Source: Chitinophagales bacterium
Lineage (GTDB): Bacteria > Bacteroidota > Bacteroidia > Chitinophagales > BACL12
Assembly: GCA_020636645.1 (NCBI GenBank)
Contig: JACJXO010000003.1
Location: 186,001-250,000 of the forward strand
Direction: 5' to 3'
DNA length: 64,000 bases
The position numbers and the translations under genes were made by a program. The notes under the pieces were generated by a model that was given only the letters and a program-made list of their open reading frames with translations, had not been told where the DNA came from and searched no databases. This document shows, piece by piece, positions 9,444-18,570 of this stretch. Within the stretch, counting starts at the first letter, position 1. Each line of letters starts with the position of its first letter.

Positions 9444-11048
9444 TCAGGCCTGAGGTTCTTCGCAGAGTATATGAAGATGATCAGACGGAGCATCCATAAC
9501 TTTCAGCAACTGATCCGGAAAGGAAGGACCAAAACGCAAAAGCCAGGGTAGCAGGTTGTCATATCTTTCCTGCAAACCTCCGTTCGGAAACATTCGGGCA
9601 TGTACAGAGCGTAATTGGTTGATCGCAACGTCAAATCTTTGTTTTTCAGCTTTTAGCAGCCGCTGATGCAGCTTTTCCAGGGCTTTCAGGGCCGAAGCCT
9701 CTTCCGCCGCCACTGCTTTTTCAAGGGTAGGGTCAACCTTTGCTGCCTTTTCAGAGATGCTCCTGTAAGTCTTTTCCAGTTGTTTCTTTTCAATCTCCAG
9801 ATCGATCTCCTCACCGGCTTGCTGAGACACATATGCTTTAACCAGTTGCTCAATATCACCGAACATAGCATCAGGTTCCAGACCCAGTTTCTGCAATTTT
9901 TTACAGCTTGTATGGTCCACCAGGGTGACAGAGTCTCTGAGCACCAGTACCGGCATTTCTATACCGTGGTGGCCAAAAAGTGTTTTTAGCTGCATCCAGT
10001 AAGATAATTCGCCTGCTCCGCCAACGTATGCTACAGCAGGCAGTACCCTTTGCTGAAACAAAGGCCGGAGGATCACATTTGGACTAAATACCTGTGGCTG
10101 ATTATTGATCAGTTCTTCCAGCTCTTCAGCGCCAAAGGTTCTCCTGCTGTTAGCCAGTTCATATCCATCTGCAACCCTTGTTATACGATCACGGCTGTTG
10201 TTATCCAGGAAAAACAGGTTGATCTCTCTAGGATAAGCCTGCACGGAATAATGTCGGGAAAGTTTTTCAGATGCAAGCTGAACTATACCTGCTGAGTTCC
10301 CGCTCTGCAGTTCATCCAGGATGATATCTGCACAAGCCTTTTTCATTGCGGGATGATCACCGTCCAGAATCACCAGGCCATATGTTCCAAAGATCCTGTT
10401 AAGCAGATCAGTGGTTGCAACAGACATTGTTCTGTCTGCTCTGTAACAATCACGAAGCATGTTGACCCACGCATCAGCTTCAGAAGAGTTGCCTGCATCT
10501 TCAGCCAGGCTGTCCCATAAAGCATCCATACCGGTGGCCAGCATGCGCCCAACTGCACCGGACTGTTCGGTTTGCCAGGTGTATGTCTTATGGAAGGCGT
10601 GAAAGTGGTTTACCTCATCCAGATCATGGTCTTCTGATCCAAGCCAGAATACCGGTACCAGTTTTTTACCCGGATATTGTTTTTCCAGCTGTTCACAAAG
10701 TGAAATAGCAGACAGTGCTTTGTAGATCACATAAAGAGGTCCTGTGGCAAGGTTCAGCTGATGAGCGGTTACCACGCAAAACGTGTTGTCATCAGCCAGT
10801 GATTGTATATTATCTTTTACTGCATCTGTCAATGTCAGGTTACGCAATTGCTCCTGCAGTACCTTCACCAATGTAGAACGGTCTGTTCCTTCACGAGCCT
10901 TGGCGCTCATTGCCTCGCCAAATGCATCAAGACCTGGTGTATGTTGGTAGAATGGCCTGAGTGCTTCTGCACCTGCCATATAATCCAGCATGATCTGCGG
11001 AAAGAATCCGGTATCTGCCAGTTTTATCTTTGAATGAGTAAACGTCAT
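9444..11048 (-). CDS. bshC: Bacillithiol biosynthesis cysteine-adding enzyme BshC
   Basis: Putative cysteine ligase for the last step of bacillithiol synthesis, joining cysteine to glucosaminyl-malate. At 534 residues it has normal family length. Recognisable family features are the N-terminal FYQHTPGLDAFGEAM region, TAHQLNLATGPLYVIYKALS, FWLGSEDHDLDEVNH, AYVGGAGELSYWMQLKTLF and a Lys/Glu-rich coiled coil around 425-490 before the C-terminal HARMFPNGGLQERYDN block. Its ATG overlaps the rimO stop by 4 bases, so it is translated as the last gene of ftsY-rimO-bshC. ytxJ at 33 kb is a second bacillithiol-linked gene; bshA and bshB are not in the window. Confidence 0.93.
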   Translation of the reverse strand: MTFTHSKIKLADTGFFPQIMLDYMAGAEALRPFYQHTPGLDAFGEAMSAKAREGTDRSTLVKVLQEQLRNLTLTDAVKDNIQSLADDNTFCVVTAHQLNLATGPLYVIYKALSAISLCEQLEKQYPGKKLVPVFWLGSEDHDLDEVNHFHAFHKTYTWQTEQSGAVGRMLATGMDALWDSLAEDAGNSSEADAWVNMLRDCYRADRTMSVATTDLLNRIFGTYGLVILDGDHPAMKKACADIILDELQSGNSAGIVQLASEKLSRHYSVQAYPREINLFFLDNNSRDRITRVADGYELANSRRTFGAEELEELINNQPQVFSPNVILRPLFQQRVLPAVAYVGGAGELSYWMQLKTLFGHHGIEMPVLVLRDSVTLVDHTSCKKLQKLGLEPDAMFGDIEQLVKAYVSQQAGEEIDLEIEKKQLEKTYRSISEKAAKVDPTLEKAVAAEEASALKALEKLHQRLLKAEKQRFDVAINQLRSVHARMFPNGGLQERYDNLLPWLLRFGPSFPDQLLKVMDAPSDHLHILCEEPQA

Positions 11049-12361
11049 TTCTGCACCGGTTCAGCGTACAGGTCGAAGGCATCAGCGCCGGTGATGTGCA
11101 CCTGTACAAAGTCGCCGAGGCGAAGGTATTGATTATGGACTGATATCAGCACTTCATTGTCCACTTCGGGAGAGTCGCCTTCTGTTCTCCCAACGAAGTG
11201 TTCACCTTCCAGTCTGTCAATAAGTACCGTCAGCTCTTTACCTACAAATGTCTGGTTCCATTCTGCAGCGATCTCTTCCTGCACAGACATAAGTTTTGCG
11301 GCACGCTCTTGTTTCACGTCATCAGGTACATCATCTTCCAGTTCATAGCCACTGGTTCCCTCTTCATGAGAATAGGTAAATACGCCCAATCTGTTGAACC
11401 GCATTTTTCTTACAAAATCAAGAAGGTCTTCAAAGTCTTCTTCTGTTTCGCCCGGAAAGCCTACAAGCATAGTAGTTCTCAGGGTGATCTCCGGATTCCT
11501 TCTGCGTATCTCATGAACCAAAGCCTCTGTTTCTGTCCGTGTTATCTGTCTTCTCATGGCATGCAGTACAGAGTCGCTGGCATGCTGCAATGGCATATCA
11601 AGATAGTTACATATATTATTTCTTTCACGCATCACATCGATCACCTCAAGCGGAAACTTACTCGGATAGGCATAGTGCAGTCTGATCCATCGCAGTCCTT
11701 CAATGTCACTAAGCTGTCGCAACAACTCCGGCAACATTCTTTCTTTATACAGGTCCAGCCCGTAGTAGGTAAGTTCCTGAGCAATGAGCATGATCTCTAC
11801 CACGCCATTAGCAACCAGTCTGGAAGCTTCAGTTACCAGGTCTTCCATTGGTCGGGAGCGATGCCCGCCACGCATGAGTGGAATGGCACAAAAAGAACAG
11901 GTGCGGTTGCATCCTTCTGATATCTTCAGATAGGCGGTATGCGGAGCCGTAGTAATGATGCGTTCGCCCAGCAACTCCTGGCGATAGTCTGCCTGAAATT
12001 TCTCCAGCAGTGCGGGTAGCTCCATGGTACCGAACCAGGCATCCACCTCCGGTATTTCCTGCATGAGTTCATCGCGGTAGCGCTGTGACAAACATCCGGT
12101 CACATACAATTTATCTATACCTCCTTCTGATTTAACAGAAGCATATTGCAGGATGGTATCAATACTTTCCTGTTTGGCGTTGTCAATGAACCCGCAGGTA
12201 TTGACAATGATGACATTACTGTTGTCGTCTTCCAGCTGGTGGTGTGCATCTATCTCATTGGCCCGCAACTGTGTCAGCATGACCTCACTGTCCACCAGGT
12301 TCTTGGAACAACCCAGTGTCACGATGTTCACCTTATCTTTTTTGTGCGACCTTACCTTCAT
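11045..12361 (-). CDS. rimO: Ribosomal protein S12 methylthiotransferase RimO
   Basis: Radical SAM enzyme that methylthiolates an aspartate of ribosomal protein S12. It has 438 residues with the family order: N-terminal UPF0004 domain (VTLGCSKNLVDSEVM, VNTCGFIDNAKQESID, VTGCLSQRY, supplying the three Cys of the auxiliary cluster), the radical SAM CxxxCxxC in SEGCNRTCSFCAIPLMRGG, and a C-terminal TRAM domain ending at about residue 435. The SKNLVDSE wording and the length distinguish RimO from MiaB. It overlaps ftsY upstream and bshC downstream by 4 bases each, indicating translational coupling. Confidence 0.97.
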   Translation of the reverse strand: MKVRSHKKDKVNIVTLGCSKNLVDSEVMLTQLRANEIDAHHQLEDDNSNVIIVNTCGFIDNAKQESIDTILQYASVKSEGGIDKLYVTGCLSQRYRDELMQEIPEVDAWFGTMELPALLEKFQADYRQELLGERIITTAPHTAYLKISEGCNRTCSFCAIPLMRGGHRSRPMEDLVTEASRLVANGVVEIMLIAQELTYYGLDLYKERMLPELLRQLSDIEGLRWIRLHYAYPSKFPLEVIDVMRERNNICNYLDMPLQHASDSVLHAMRRQITRTETEALVHEIRRRNPEITLRTTMLVGFPGETEEDFEDLLDFVRKMRFNRLGVFTYSHEEGTSGYELEDDVPDDVKQERAAKLMSVQEEIAAEWNQTFVGKELTVLIDRLEGEHFVGRTEGDSPEVDNEVLISVHNQYLRLGDFVQVHITGADAFDLYAEPVQK

Positions 12362-13317
12362 GCGGGTTCATGGAAGAGTGCATCCACGAATGCTTTTTTA
12401 TTGAAGACCTGAAGCTGGTGCACCTGTTCTCCTACCCCGATATACTTTACAGGAATCCTGAACTGGTCTGCTATTCCCAATACCACACCTCCTTTGGCTG
12501 TGCCGTCCAGTTTGGTGAGAGCAATGGCAGTAACCTCGGTTGCAGCCGTAAAATGCCTGGCCTGTTCCAGGGCATTCTGACCGGTAGATGCATCCAGTAC
12601 CAGCAATACTTCCTGTGGTGCATCAGGATAAACTTTCTGTATGACCCTTTTGATCTTAGAGAGTTCATTCATCAGGTTCACCTTATTGTGCAATCTTCCG
12701 GCGGTATCGATCAGGACCACATCAGCTCCTTTGTTCTTAGCCACATTCACGGTATCAAAAGCTACGGCAGCAGGATCGGCACCCATCTGATGGCGAATGA
12801 TCTCCACGCCGGTGCGGTCAGCCCAGACACTGAGCTGATCGATGGCGGCAGCCCTGAAGGTATCGGCAGCACCCAGCAATACTTTTTTACCCTGCGATTT
12901 GAACTGACTGGCCAGTTTACCAATAGTGGTGGTCTTACCTACTCCGTTCACTCCTACCACCAATATGATATAGGGATCGGCGGAAGCGGGAAGCTGAAAA
13001 TCATCGTAGTCAGGCGTGTTGCTGTCTGTGAGCAGGCGAACGATCTCCTCACGGAGGATATGCTGGAGTTCTGCAGTATTCAGGTATTTATCGCGAGCCA
13101 CCCGTTCTTCCAGCCGGCCGATGATCTTGACGGTAGTGTCCAGCCCTACATCGCTGCTGATGAGTATCTCCTCCAGTTCATCCAGAAATTCAGCATCTAC
13201 AGTAGCTTTTCCGGCCACTGCCCTCGAGATTCGGGAGAAAAGCCCTTCGCGGGTCTTCTCCAGTCCTTTGTCAAGGTCTTCCTTTTTTTCTTTCCCAAAC
13301 AGTCCGAATAACGCCAT
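12358..13317 (-). CDS. ftsY: Signal recognition particle receptor FtsY
   Basis: GTPase receptor that docks SRP-ribosome complexes at the inner membrane. The NG domain is complete: GVNGVGKTTTIGKLA (P loop), DTFRAAAIDQL, DTAGRLHNK, TKLDGTAKGG and the closing GVGEQVHQLQVF. The N-terminal acidic A domain is almost absent (only a short FGLFGKEKKEDLDKGL run), as is usual in Bacteroidota. I start at the Met at 13317; another ATG two codons upstream is possible. The stop overlaps rimO. Confidence 0.97.
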   Translation of the reverse strand: MALFGLFGKEKKEDLDKGLEKTREGLFSRISRAVAGKATVDAEFLDELEEILISSDVGLDTTVKIIGRLEERVARDKYLNTAELQHILREEIVRLLTDSNTPDYDDFQLPASADPYIILVVGVNGVGKTTTIGKLASQFKSQGKKVLLGAADTFRAAAIDQLSVWADRTGVEIIRHQMGADPAAVAFDTVNVAKNKGADVVLIDTAGRLHNKVNLMNELSKIKRVIQKVYPDAPQEVLLVLDASTGQNALEQARHFTAATEVTAIALTKLDGTAKGGVVLGIADQFRIPVKYIGVGEQVHQLQVFNKKAFVDALFHEPA

Positions 13318-13337
13318 AAACACGTTTTTCTATAAAC

Positions 13338-13367
13338 AAAAAAAGCCTCTCTTGCGAAGAAGCTTTT
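13338..13367 (-). terminator. Terminator after the rpmB-rpmG-DUF4295 genes
   Basis: Read on the minus strand: AAAAGCTTCTT, loop CGCA, AGAGAGGC, then seven T. It lies between DUF4295 and ftsY, so part of the transcription from the ribosomal-protein genes should end here. Confidence 0.7.
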
Positions 13368-13388
13368 AACTGGAATATCGTTCGTGTA

Positions 13389-13562
13389 TCAGGCGTTACC
13401 TTTCAGAACGTCCTGTACCTTGTCTTTGTGAACGATCCTTTCCTTGAAGATATAGGCTCCTGTTTTAGGAGATTTCTCGGTCACGATGACCTTTACCATC
13501 TCCTTACCACCACCTGAAACCTTGCCCTTGGTAACACGGGCGTTCTTACTGACCTTTCCCAT
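13389..13562 (-). CDS. DUF4295 family protein
   Basis: A basic 57-residue protein beginning MGKVSKNARVTKGKVSGGGK and ending in KDKVQDVLKGNA. Small proteins of this family occur across Bacteroidota directly after rpmG and are suspected to be ribosome-associated; that role is inferred from position. The start codon is 2 bases past the rpmG stop, and a terminator follows. The gene is short and easily missed by length-limited gene finders. Confidence 0.9.
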   Translation of the reverse strand: MGKVSKNARVTKGKVSGGGKEMVKVIVTEKSPKTGAYIFKERIVHKDKVQDVLKGNA

Positions 13563-13564
13563 GG

Positions 13565-13753
13565 TTATTTAATTTCTTTGTGAACAGTCATTTTCTTGAG
13601 GTACGGATTGTACTTCTTCATTTCGATACGGTCGGGGGTATTCCGACGGTTCTTGGTCGTGATGTAGCGGCTGATACCCGGTACATCCGTGTTCTTCTGC
13701 TCAGTGCATTCCAGGATTACCTGGATCCTTAAGCCTTTTGCTTTCTTTGCCAT
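13565..13753 (-). CDS. rpmG: 50S ribosomal protein L33
   Basis: A basic protein of the large ribosomal subunit, 62 residues, with the family run ILECTEQKNTDVPGISRY and the C-terminal KKYNPYLKKMTVHKE. Only one Cys remains, so it is the zinc-free C-minus form. It sits 15 bases downstream of rpmB. Confidence 0.98.
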   Translation of the reverse strand: MAKKAKGLRIQVILECTEQKNTDVPGISRYITTKNRRNTPDRIEMKKYNPYLKKMTVHKEIK

Positions 13754-13768
13754 TGCTACTGAAAATTA

Positions 13769-14002
13769 TCAGATCTTGCCTTCCTTGCGCAGCTCGCTCA
13801 GGTAGGCAGTAATACCTTTTTTGTTAATGGTACGCATTGTAGAAGCAGCTACTTTCAGCTCCACCCAACGGCCTTCTTCCGGAAGGAAGAATCGCTTGGT
13901 CTGGAGGTTCGGGTAGAACTTCCTTCTGGTCTTGCGGTTAGAGTGCGACACATTGTTGCCGCTGATGGTTTTCTTTCCTGTTAAGTCACATACACGTGCC
14001 AT
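13769..14002 (-). CDS. rpmB: 50S ribosomal protein L28
   Basis: Large-subunit protein of 77 residues beginning MARVCDLTGKK, with the conserved NNVSHSNRKTRRKFYPNLQ block and a C-terminal IKKG-like NKKGITAYLSELRKEGK region. Only Cys5 is present, the zinc-free form like its partner L33. It is the first gene of the rpmB-rpmG-DUF4295 set. Confidence 0.98.
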   Translation of the reverse strand: MARVCDLTGKKTISGNNVSHSNRKTRRKFYPNLQTKRFFLPEEGRWVELKVAASTMRTINKKGITAYLSELRKEGKI

Positions 14003-14100
14003 GACGCTTTCTTTTTACAAACGGACTGCAAATATCGGGGTTTTTTCTGATTAGAACAAAATATTTCCCGTAGTTGCCCACAACCTGCTTGTGAACTGTC

Positions 14101-16959
14101 TTACCTTTTTTCAACTAATTCAAGTTCAATTGGTTGTGCCTCCATTCCTTCTGTACTGAGATGGACAGAATACACTCCAGGCTGCAGATACCATACGCCA
14201 TTATCAGCAGCTTTCCAGTTGTCAGGCGGTGTGGCGGCGCTCAGATCATATTCCAGGTAGTTCAATCCTGGCATGAGCACCACCTGCCGGGTGTACAGCA
14301 CTATAGTGTCCAGCATCACCTGCAGGGTGGCACTTGTGGCCGTTTTACTGCAGGCCACCAGTTCTGTGGTTTGTACATAGGGCTCAGCCAGGGTGTTCCA
14401 GGACGAACCGTTACCCTGTCCTGACCTCCACGGCATCTTGTCGTGCGGAAAAAGGTGCAAAGGCACATTCAGTAAAGAGTCATTCAATGCTCTTACATGA
14501 CTGATATCAGCTACAAAAAGACTGCGACCATGGGTTGCCACCACGAGCTCCTGTTCCCGCTCCTGAATGGCCAGGTCATGCACTGCCACTCTGGGCAAGC
14601 GCTGTTCACCTGTGCCCATAAAGGCCATGCAGCTGACTCCGCCATTAAGCGAAATGTACAGGCCATTATCTGTTCCTATATAAAGCAGTGAGGGATTGAC
14701 AGCATCTTCCCTGATCACATTGACGGGTTCAGCAGGCAGGTCTGTAGCGAGAGGCTTCCAGCTTTTGCCACGATCATTGCTGACAAAAACCAATGACCTG
14801 AAGTCGTCATTCCTGTAACCGTTCATGGTCAGATATACCCTGTTCAGCTCATGGGCTGAAGCTACTACCCTGCTGACCCACAGACCCGGCGGAAGTCCGG
14901 CAGAGATCTCGTTCCAGGTGTAACCACCATCAACCGACAAATGTACGTGACCATCGTCTGTTCCGGCATACAACAGTCCAAAACGAAGCGGAGATTCACT
15001 GATGGCAGTGATGGTACCGTAAGGCACGTCACCGTCTTCCCCCCCTCCGCTCAGGTCATCACTCAGCGTTTCCAGCATCTCACCCTTGTTCAGTGACCTG
15101 TGAAAGCGGTTGCTTCCGTAATAAAAAACATCCTGATTGTGGCGTGACAAGAGGATGGGCGTCTGCCAGTTGAATCTCAGCGGATACTCACCCATTTCAT
15201 GCCTGGGCCTGATCTCCATGTAATCATTGTCATCATCCAGATTCATTCTGGCATAAAAGCCAAACTGGTATCCGGTATAAAAGGTCTTGTTGTCTCGGGT
15301 ATCTACCTGTACCTGCATGCCATCGCCACCGTACAGGAACCGGAACGGATACCTGCCATCCTGTAACCAGGAATCATCTGCCTGGTAATCAGACGGACCT
15401 GACCAGACACCATTATCCTGCAGACCTCCGTAAACGTGATAGGGCTTTGCGTCATCTACTGTTACGCTGTAGAATTGCCCAACGGGTGGATCATTGGCCT
15501 TGAACCATTTCTGACCATGGTCATAGGTGATGTTGACCCCGCCGTCATTACCCAGGATCAGATGCCCGTCATCGGCAGGATCTACCCACAATACATGGTG
15601 ATCTGCATGGACATTTCCTTTTCCGATCTCTGTAAAATGCTTTCCGCCATCGGTGCTCATCGCCACCGGCACACCCAGAATATACACCAGATCTGAATTC
15701 AGCTCTGACACATATATTTTTCCAAAATAATAACCATAGGTATAGTACATGCTCCCCAGGTCTGTCTCATTGACCCTGACCCAGTGTTCGCCGCGATCAG
15801 TGCTCTTATACACCTCGCATCCGTGAATGGGCAGGTTGAACACATAGGCACCCAGGTTGAGGTATTCATTCAGAACTGTGGGGCGAAAAGCCCCGCTTTG
15901 CACCTGATCTTTCAGATAAGCGGCGGTAAACTTTTCATCAACGCCCTGCTGTTGCAAAAAAGCATTCAACTTGTCATCATCCAGGGCAAGGAACTTTTCT
16001 TTGGTGATGTCTTTCAGATCATTCATAGTCATCACACTGGTGTCTTGTTCTGTTGCTTTGGAAGGATCTGCAGACTGGTTATCGACCACTGCATACAGAA
16101 CATTGGTATTTCCGGGAAATATGGCAAGACCTGATCTTCCCATCCCCTCTCCGGAAGGGAACCCGGAGTTACTTCCGGTCAGCAGTTTCCAATTATCTCC
16201 GCCATCTTCAGAACCCCAGATACCAGACCCGGACCCGGCTTCAGTAAAGTTCCAGGCTTTTCTGTCACGCTGCCACATACAGGCATACAAACGTTCAGGA
16301 TGCACCGGATCTATGGTCACCTCAACAGCTCCTGTCTTATCATCTACAAACAATACTTTCTTCCAGTGTTCTCCACCATCTGTTGTCTTATATACACCGC
16401 GTTCGGGGTTGGTTGTAAAGAGGTGACCCAGTACGGCTACCCACACAGTGTTCGGGTCATCGGGATGCATGACCACGCTTCCTATATGATGCGACTCAGG
16501 CAGTCCGGCATACTGCCAGGATTGTCCTCTGTCAGCACTCTTGTACATGCCTATACCGGCATAGGATGACCTGGAAGAATTTACCTCTCCGGTGCCTACC
16601 CAGATCACACCTGTCTCCCAGTTGACGGCAATAGCACCTATGGTCATCACATCTTCCTGCTGGAACAGCGGCTGAAAGGACTGGCCGTTATTGTTCGTGT
16701 ACCAGAGTCCGCCACTGGCATAGGCTACATAGAATTCTTCCGGCTTGTCAGGGTTCACTGCGAGATCTGTAACCCTGCCGCTCATAATGGACGGGCCGAT
16801 GTTTCTGAACGGCACCTGGCTAACAAGGGAGTGCTCTTCCAGAACCTGGCGCTTATTAATGCCTGACATGCGCATACCGGCAGGAGTTTGTGCCTGCAGA
16901 ACAATGGTAGATCCGGACAACAGGACGGCCATTGATAAACGAAGGAAGTATTGGTTCAT
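14101..16959 (-). CDS. Sortilin/VPS10-like Asp-box beta-propeller protein
   Basis: A 952-residue exported protein. A signal peptide (MNQYFLRLSMAVLLSG..., cut near AQTPAG) is followed by a long propeller region carrying about nine Asp-box motifs of the SxDxGxxW type, for example SADRGQSWQ, TDGGEHWKK, SEDGGDNWK, STDRGEHWV, STDGGKHF, SVDGGYTWN and SNDRGKSWK. Such proteins are annotated as glycosyl hydrolase BNR or sortilin-like; catalytic sialidase residues are not evident. The C terminus is a beta-rich domain ending in IELELVEKR and lacks the type IX sorting signature seen in the 27.9-30.9 kb paralogue. I start at the Met at 16959; the 52 codons upstream are antisense to the AMP nucleosidase gene. 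Confidence 0.88.
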   Translation of the reverse strand: MNQYFLRLSMAVLLSGSTIVLQAQTPAGMRMSGINKRQVLEEHSLVSQVPFRNIGPSIMSGRVTDLAVNPDKPEEFYVAYASGGLWYTNNNGQSFQPLFQQEDVMTIGAIAVNWETGVIWVGTGEVNSSRSSYAGIGMYKSADRGQSWQYAGLPESHHIGSVVMHPDDPNTVWVAVLGHLFTTNPERGVYKTTDGGEHWKKVLFVDDKTGAVEVTIDPVHPERLYACMWQRDRKAWNFTEAGSGSGIWGSEDGGDNWKLLTGSNSGFPSGEGMGRSGLAIFPGNTNVLYAVVDNQSADPSKATEQDTSVMTMNDLKDITKEKFLALDDDKLNAFLQQQGVDEKFTAAYLKDQVQSGAFRPTVLNEYLNLGAYVFNLPIHGCEVYKSTDRGEHWVRVNETDLGSMYYTYGYYFGKIYVSELNSDLVYILGVPVAMSTDGGKHFTEIGKGNVHADHHVLWVDPADDGHLILGNDGGVNITYDHGQKWFKANDPPVGQFYSVTVDDAKPYHVYGGLQDNGVWSGPSDYQADDSWLQDGRYPFRFLYGGDGMQVQVDTRDNKTFYTGYQFGFYARMNLDDDNDYMEIRPRHEMGEYPLRFNWQTPILLSRHNQDVFYYGSNRFHRSLNKGEMLETLSDDLSGGGEDGDVPYGTITAISESPLRFGLLYAGTDDGHVHLSVDGGYTWNEISAGLPPGLWVSRVVASAHELNRVYLTMNGYRNDDFRSLVFVSNDRGKSWKPLATDLPAEPVNVIREDAVNPSLLYIGTDNGLYISLNGGVSCMAFMGTGEQRLPRVAVHDLAIQEREQELVVATHGRSLFVADISHVRALNDSLLNVPLHLFPHDKMPWRSGQGNGSSWNTLAEPYVQTTELVACSKTATSATLQVMLDTIVLYTRQVVLMPGLNYLEYDLSAATPPDNWKAADNGVWYLQPGVYSVHLSTEGMEAQPIELELVEKR

Positions 16960-16989
16960 ATCTGTAAAAATAGGCAAAGCGGGAAGGTT

Positions 16990-16997
16990 TACCTTTG
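16990..16997 (+). promoter_or_regulatory. Bacteroidota -7 box (TACCTTTG) for AMP nucleosidase
   Basis: TAnnTTTG match ending 17 bases before the ATG at 17015. Confidence 0.5.
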
Positions 16998-17014
16998 GAT
17001 GGAAAGTTTGTAGT

Positions 17015-17788
17015 ATGGAAACTAAAGAAGCGATCGTCAGAAACTGGCTCCCCAGATACACCGGCACACCACTGGAAGCCTTTGGAGAGTATATTCTGCT
17101 GACCAATTTCATCAACTATGTGGATTCATTTGCTGAGAAATTCGGAGTGGAAGTGAAGGGAAAGGATAAGCCAATGCAAACTGCCACGTCTAACGGCATC
17201 ACCATCATCAATTTCGGGATGGGTTCTGCCATGGCCGCGACCGTGATGGACCTGCTGAGTGCGGTCATGCCAAAAGCGGTGTTGTTTCTTGGTAAATGCG
17301 GTGGACTAAAAAAGAACAACGAAGTGGGCGATCTGCTGCTGCCCATTGCAGCCATCAGAGGAGAAGGAACAAGCAACGATTACATGCCGGAGGAAGTGCC
17401 CGCCCTGCCCTCATTCCGGTTACAGATGGCGGTCAGTCACGTGATCAGACGCTATGAACAGGATTACTTTACAGGCACGGTCTATACAACCAACCGCAGG
17501 GTGTGGGAGCATGACCAGGAATTTAAAGAGTACCTGCGAAGCATACGTGCCATGGCCATTGACATGGAAACAGCCACCATTTTCACGGTAGGATTCATTA
17601 ACAGCATACCACACGGAGCGCTGCTGCTGGTATCAGACATACCAATGGATCCGGAAGGTGTGAAAACGGCAGAAAGCGACCGGAAGGTCACCTCCAATTT
17701 TGCCGAAACACACCTGTCAATAGGCATTGATGCTTTGCTTGAATTACGTGATTCAGGTGAATCGGTCAAGCACCTCCGCTTCGAATAA
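17015..17788 (+). CDS. amn: AMP nucleosidase (Bacteroidota type)
   Basis: Predicted to cleave AMP to adenine and ribose 5-phosphate, adjusting the adenylate pool. The 257-residue protein has the nucleoside phosphorylase fold: glycine-rich INFGMGSAMAA, LFLGKCGGL, AIRGEGTSNDYMP, the substrate-ribose block AIDMETATIF and LLLVSDIPM. The length and the EGTSNDYMPEEVPALP block match the short Bacteroidota family and not the 480-residue proteobacterial enzyme. Start chosen at 17015 because the frame upstream is antisense to the sortilin-like gene. It converges with cysQ, leaving 2 bases between stops. Confidence 0.92.
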   Translation: METKEAIVRNWLPRYTGTPLEAFGEYILLTNFINYVDSFAEKFGVEVKGKDKPMQTATSNGITIINFGMGSAMAATVMDLLSAVMPKAVLFLGKCGGLKKNNEVGDLLLPIAAIRGEGTSNDYMPEEVPALPSFRLQMAVSHVIRRYEQDYFTGTVYTTNRRVWEHDQEFKEYLRSIRAMAIDMETATIFTVGFINSIPHGALLLVSDIPMDPEGVKTAESDRKVTSNFAETHLSIGIDALLELRDSGESVKHLRFE

Positions 17789-17790
17789 GA

Positions 17791-18570
17791 TCAGGCTCTT
17801 TCTACGATGAAGAAAGGATTCAGAAGATTCTCCTTATTGTATGACAGATCTTCTGAAGCACCGTGTATTCTTACCCTGGCTCCTGCTTCAAGCACCACAG
17901 CATGGCCTGCACCGGTATCCCATTCCATGGTGGGGCCGAGCCGCGGATATACATCAGCCTTTCCTTCAGCAACCAGACAGAATTTCAGTGAGCTTCCTGC
18001 AGGTACGAAATCAACCTGTGCATATTTCGATTCCATGTCCTTCAGGTAAGCATCGAATTCAGGCGACGGATGCGAACGACTGCCGATCAGGGCTATGCGT
18101 TCTGCCGATGGTTCATTCACCTGCAGCCTGTGTTTATTGCCTTCTTCATCGATCTTCCAGGCACCTTGTCCCTGCACGGCATAGTACATTTCATTACGGG
18201 CGGGTATTCCTACCACTCCAAGAACAGGACGGCCATCATGCACCAGGGCTATGTTAACGGTGAACTCTCCATTCTTCTTGATGAACTCTTTGGTGCCATC
18301 GAGCGGATCTACCAGCCAGAACCAGGTCCAGTCTTTACGGTCGGCATAGGGAACTTCCTTGTTTTCTTCTGAAATGATGGGAATTTCAGGATAGGATGAT
18401 TGCAGCCTTCTGATGATCACTTCATTCGAGGCTTTATCTGCTTTGGTCAGCGGCGAATTATCGCTTTTGTCCACAACTGCAAAATCGTCGGTAGAATAGA
18501 TCTCCATAATAGCCTTTCCGGCTTCTTCCGCAATGTCAATGATCTCCTGTAGCTGAATCTTGTCAAGCAT
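17791..18570 (-). CDS. cysQ: 3'(2'),5'-bisphosphate nucleotidase CysQ
   Basis: Magnesium-dependent phosphatase that removes the 3' phosphate from PAP, a by-product of sulfate assimilation and phosphopantetheine transfer. The 259-residue protein shows the inositol monophosphatase superfamily signatures: SPLTKADKASNEVI, ISEENKE, VDPLDGTKEFIKKNGEFTVNIAL and the C-terminal EWDTGAGHAVVLEAG. Its start overlaps the end of rfbD by 8 bases, making it the last gene of the dTDP-sugar operon. No sulfate-reduction gene is nearby; cysQ within sugar operons is seen elsewhere in Bacteroidota. Confidence 0.95.
   Translation of the reverse strand: MLDKIQLQEIIDIAEEAGKAIMEIYSTDDFAVVDKSDNSPLTKADKASNEVIIRRLQSSYPEIPIISEENKEVPYADRKDWTWFWLVDPLDGTKEFIKKNGEFTVNIALVHDGRPVLGVVGIPARNEMYYAVQGQGAWKIDEEGNKHRLQVNEPSAERIALIGSRSHPSPEFDAYLKDMESKYAQVDFVPAGSSLKFCLVAEGKADVYPRLGPTMEWDTGAGHAVVLEAGARVRIHGASEDLSYNKENLLNPFFIVERA

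Noticed and set aside
11198..11920. 240-codon plus-strand frame inside rimO
   Set aside because: Shadow of rimO; the composition is rich in Cys, Phe and His typical of antisense reading.
12316..13311. 331-codon open frame on the plus strand
   Set aside because: It lies antisense to ftsY, whose motifs are unmistakable; long antisense frames are common at this base composition.
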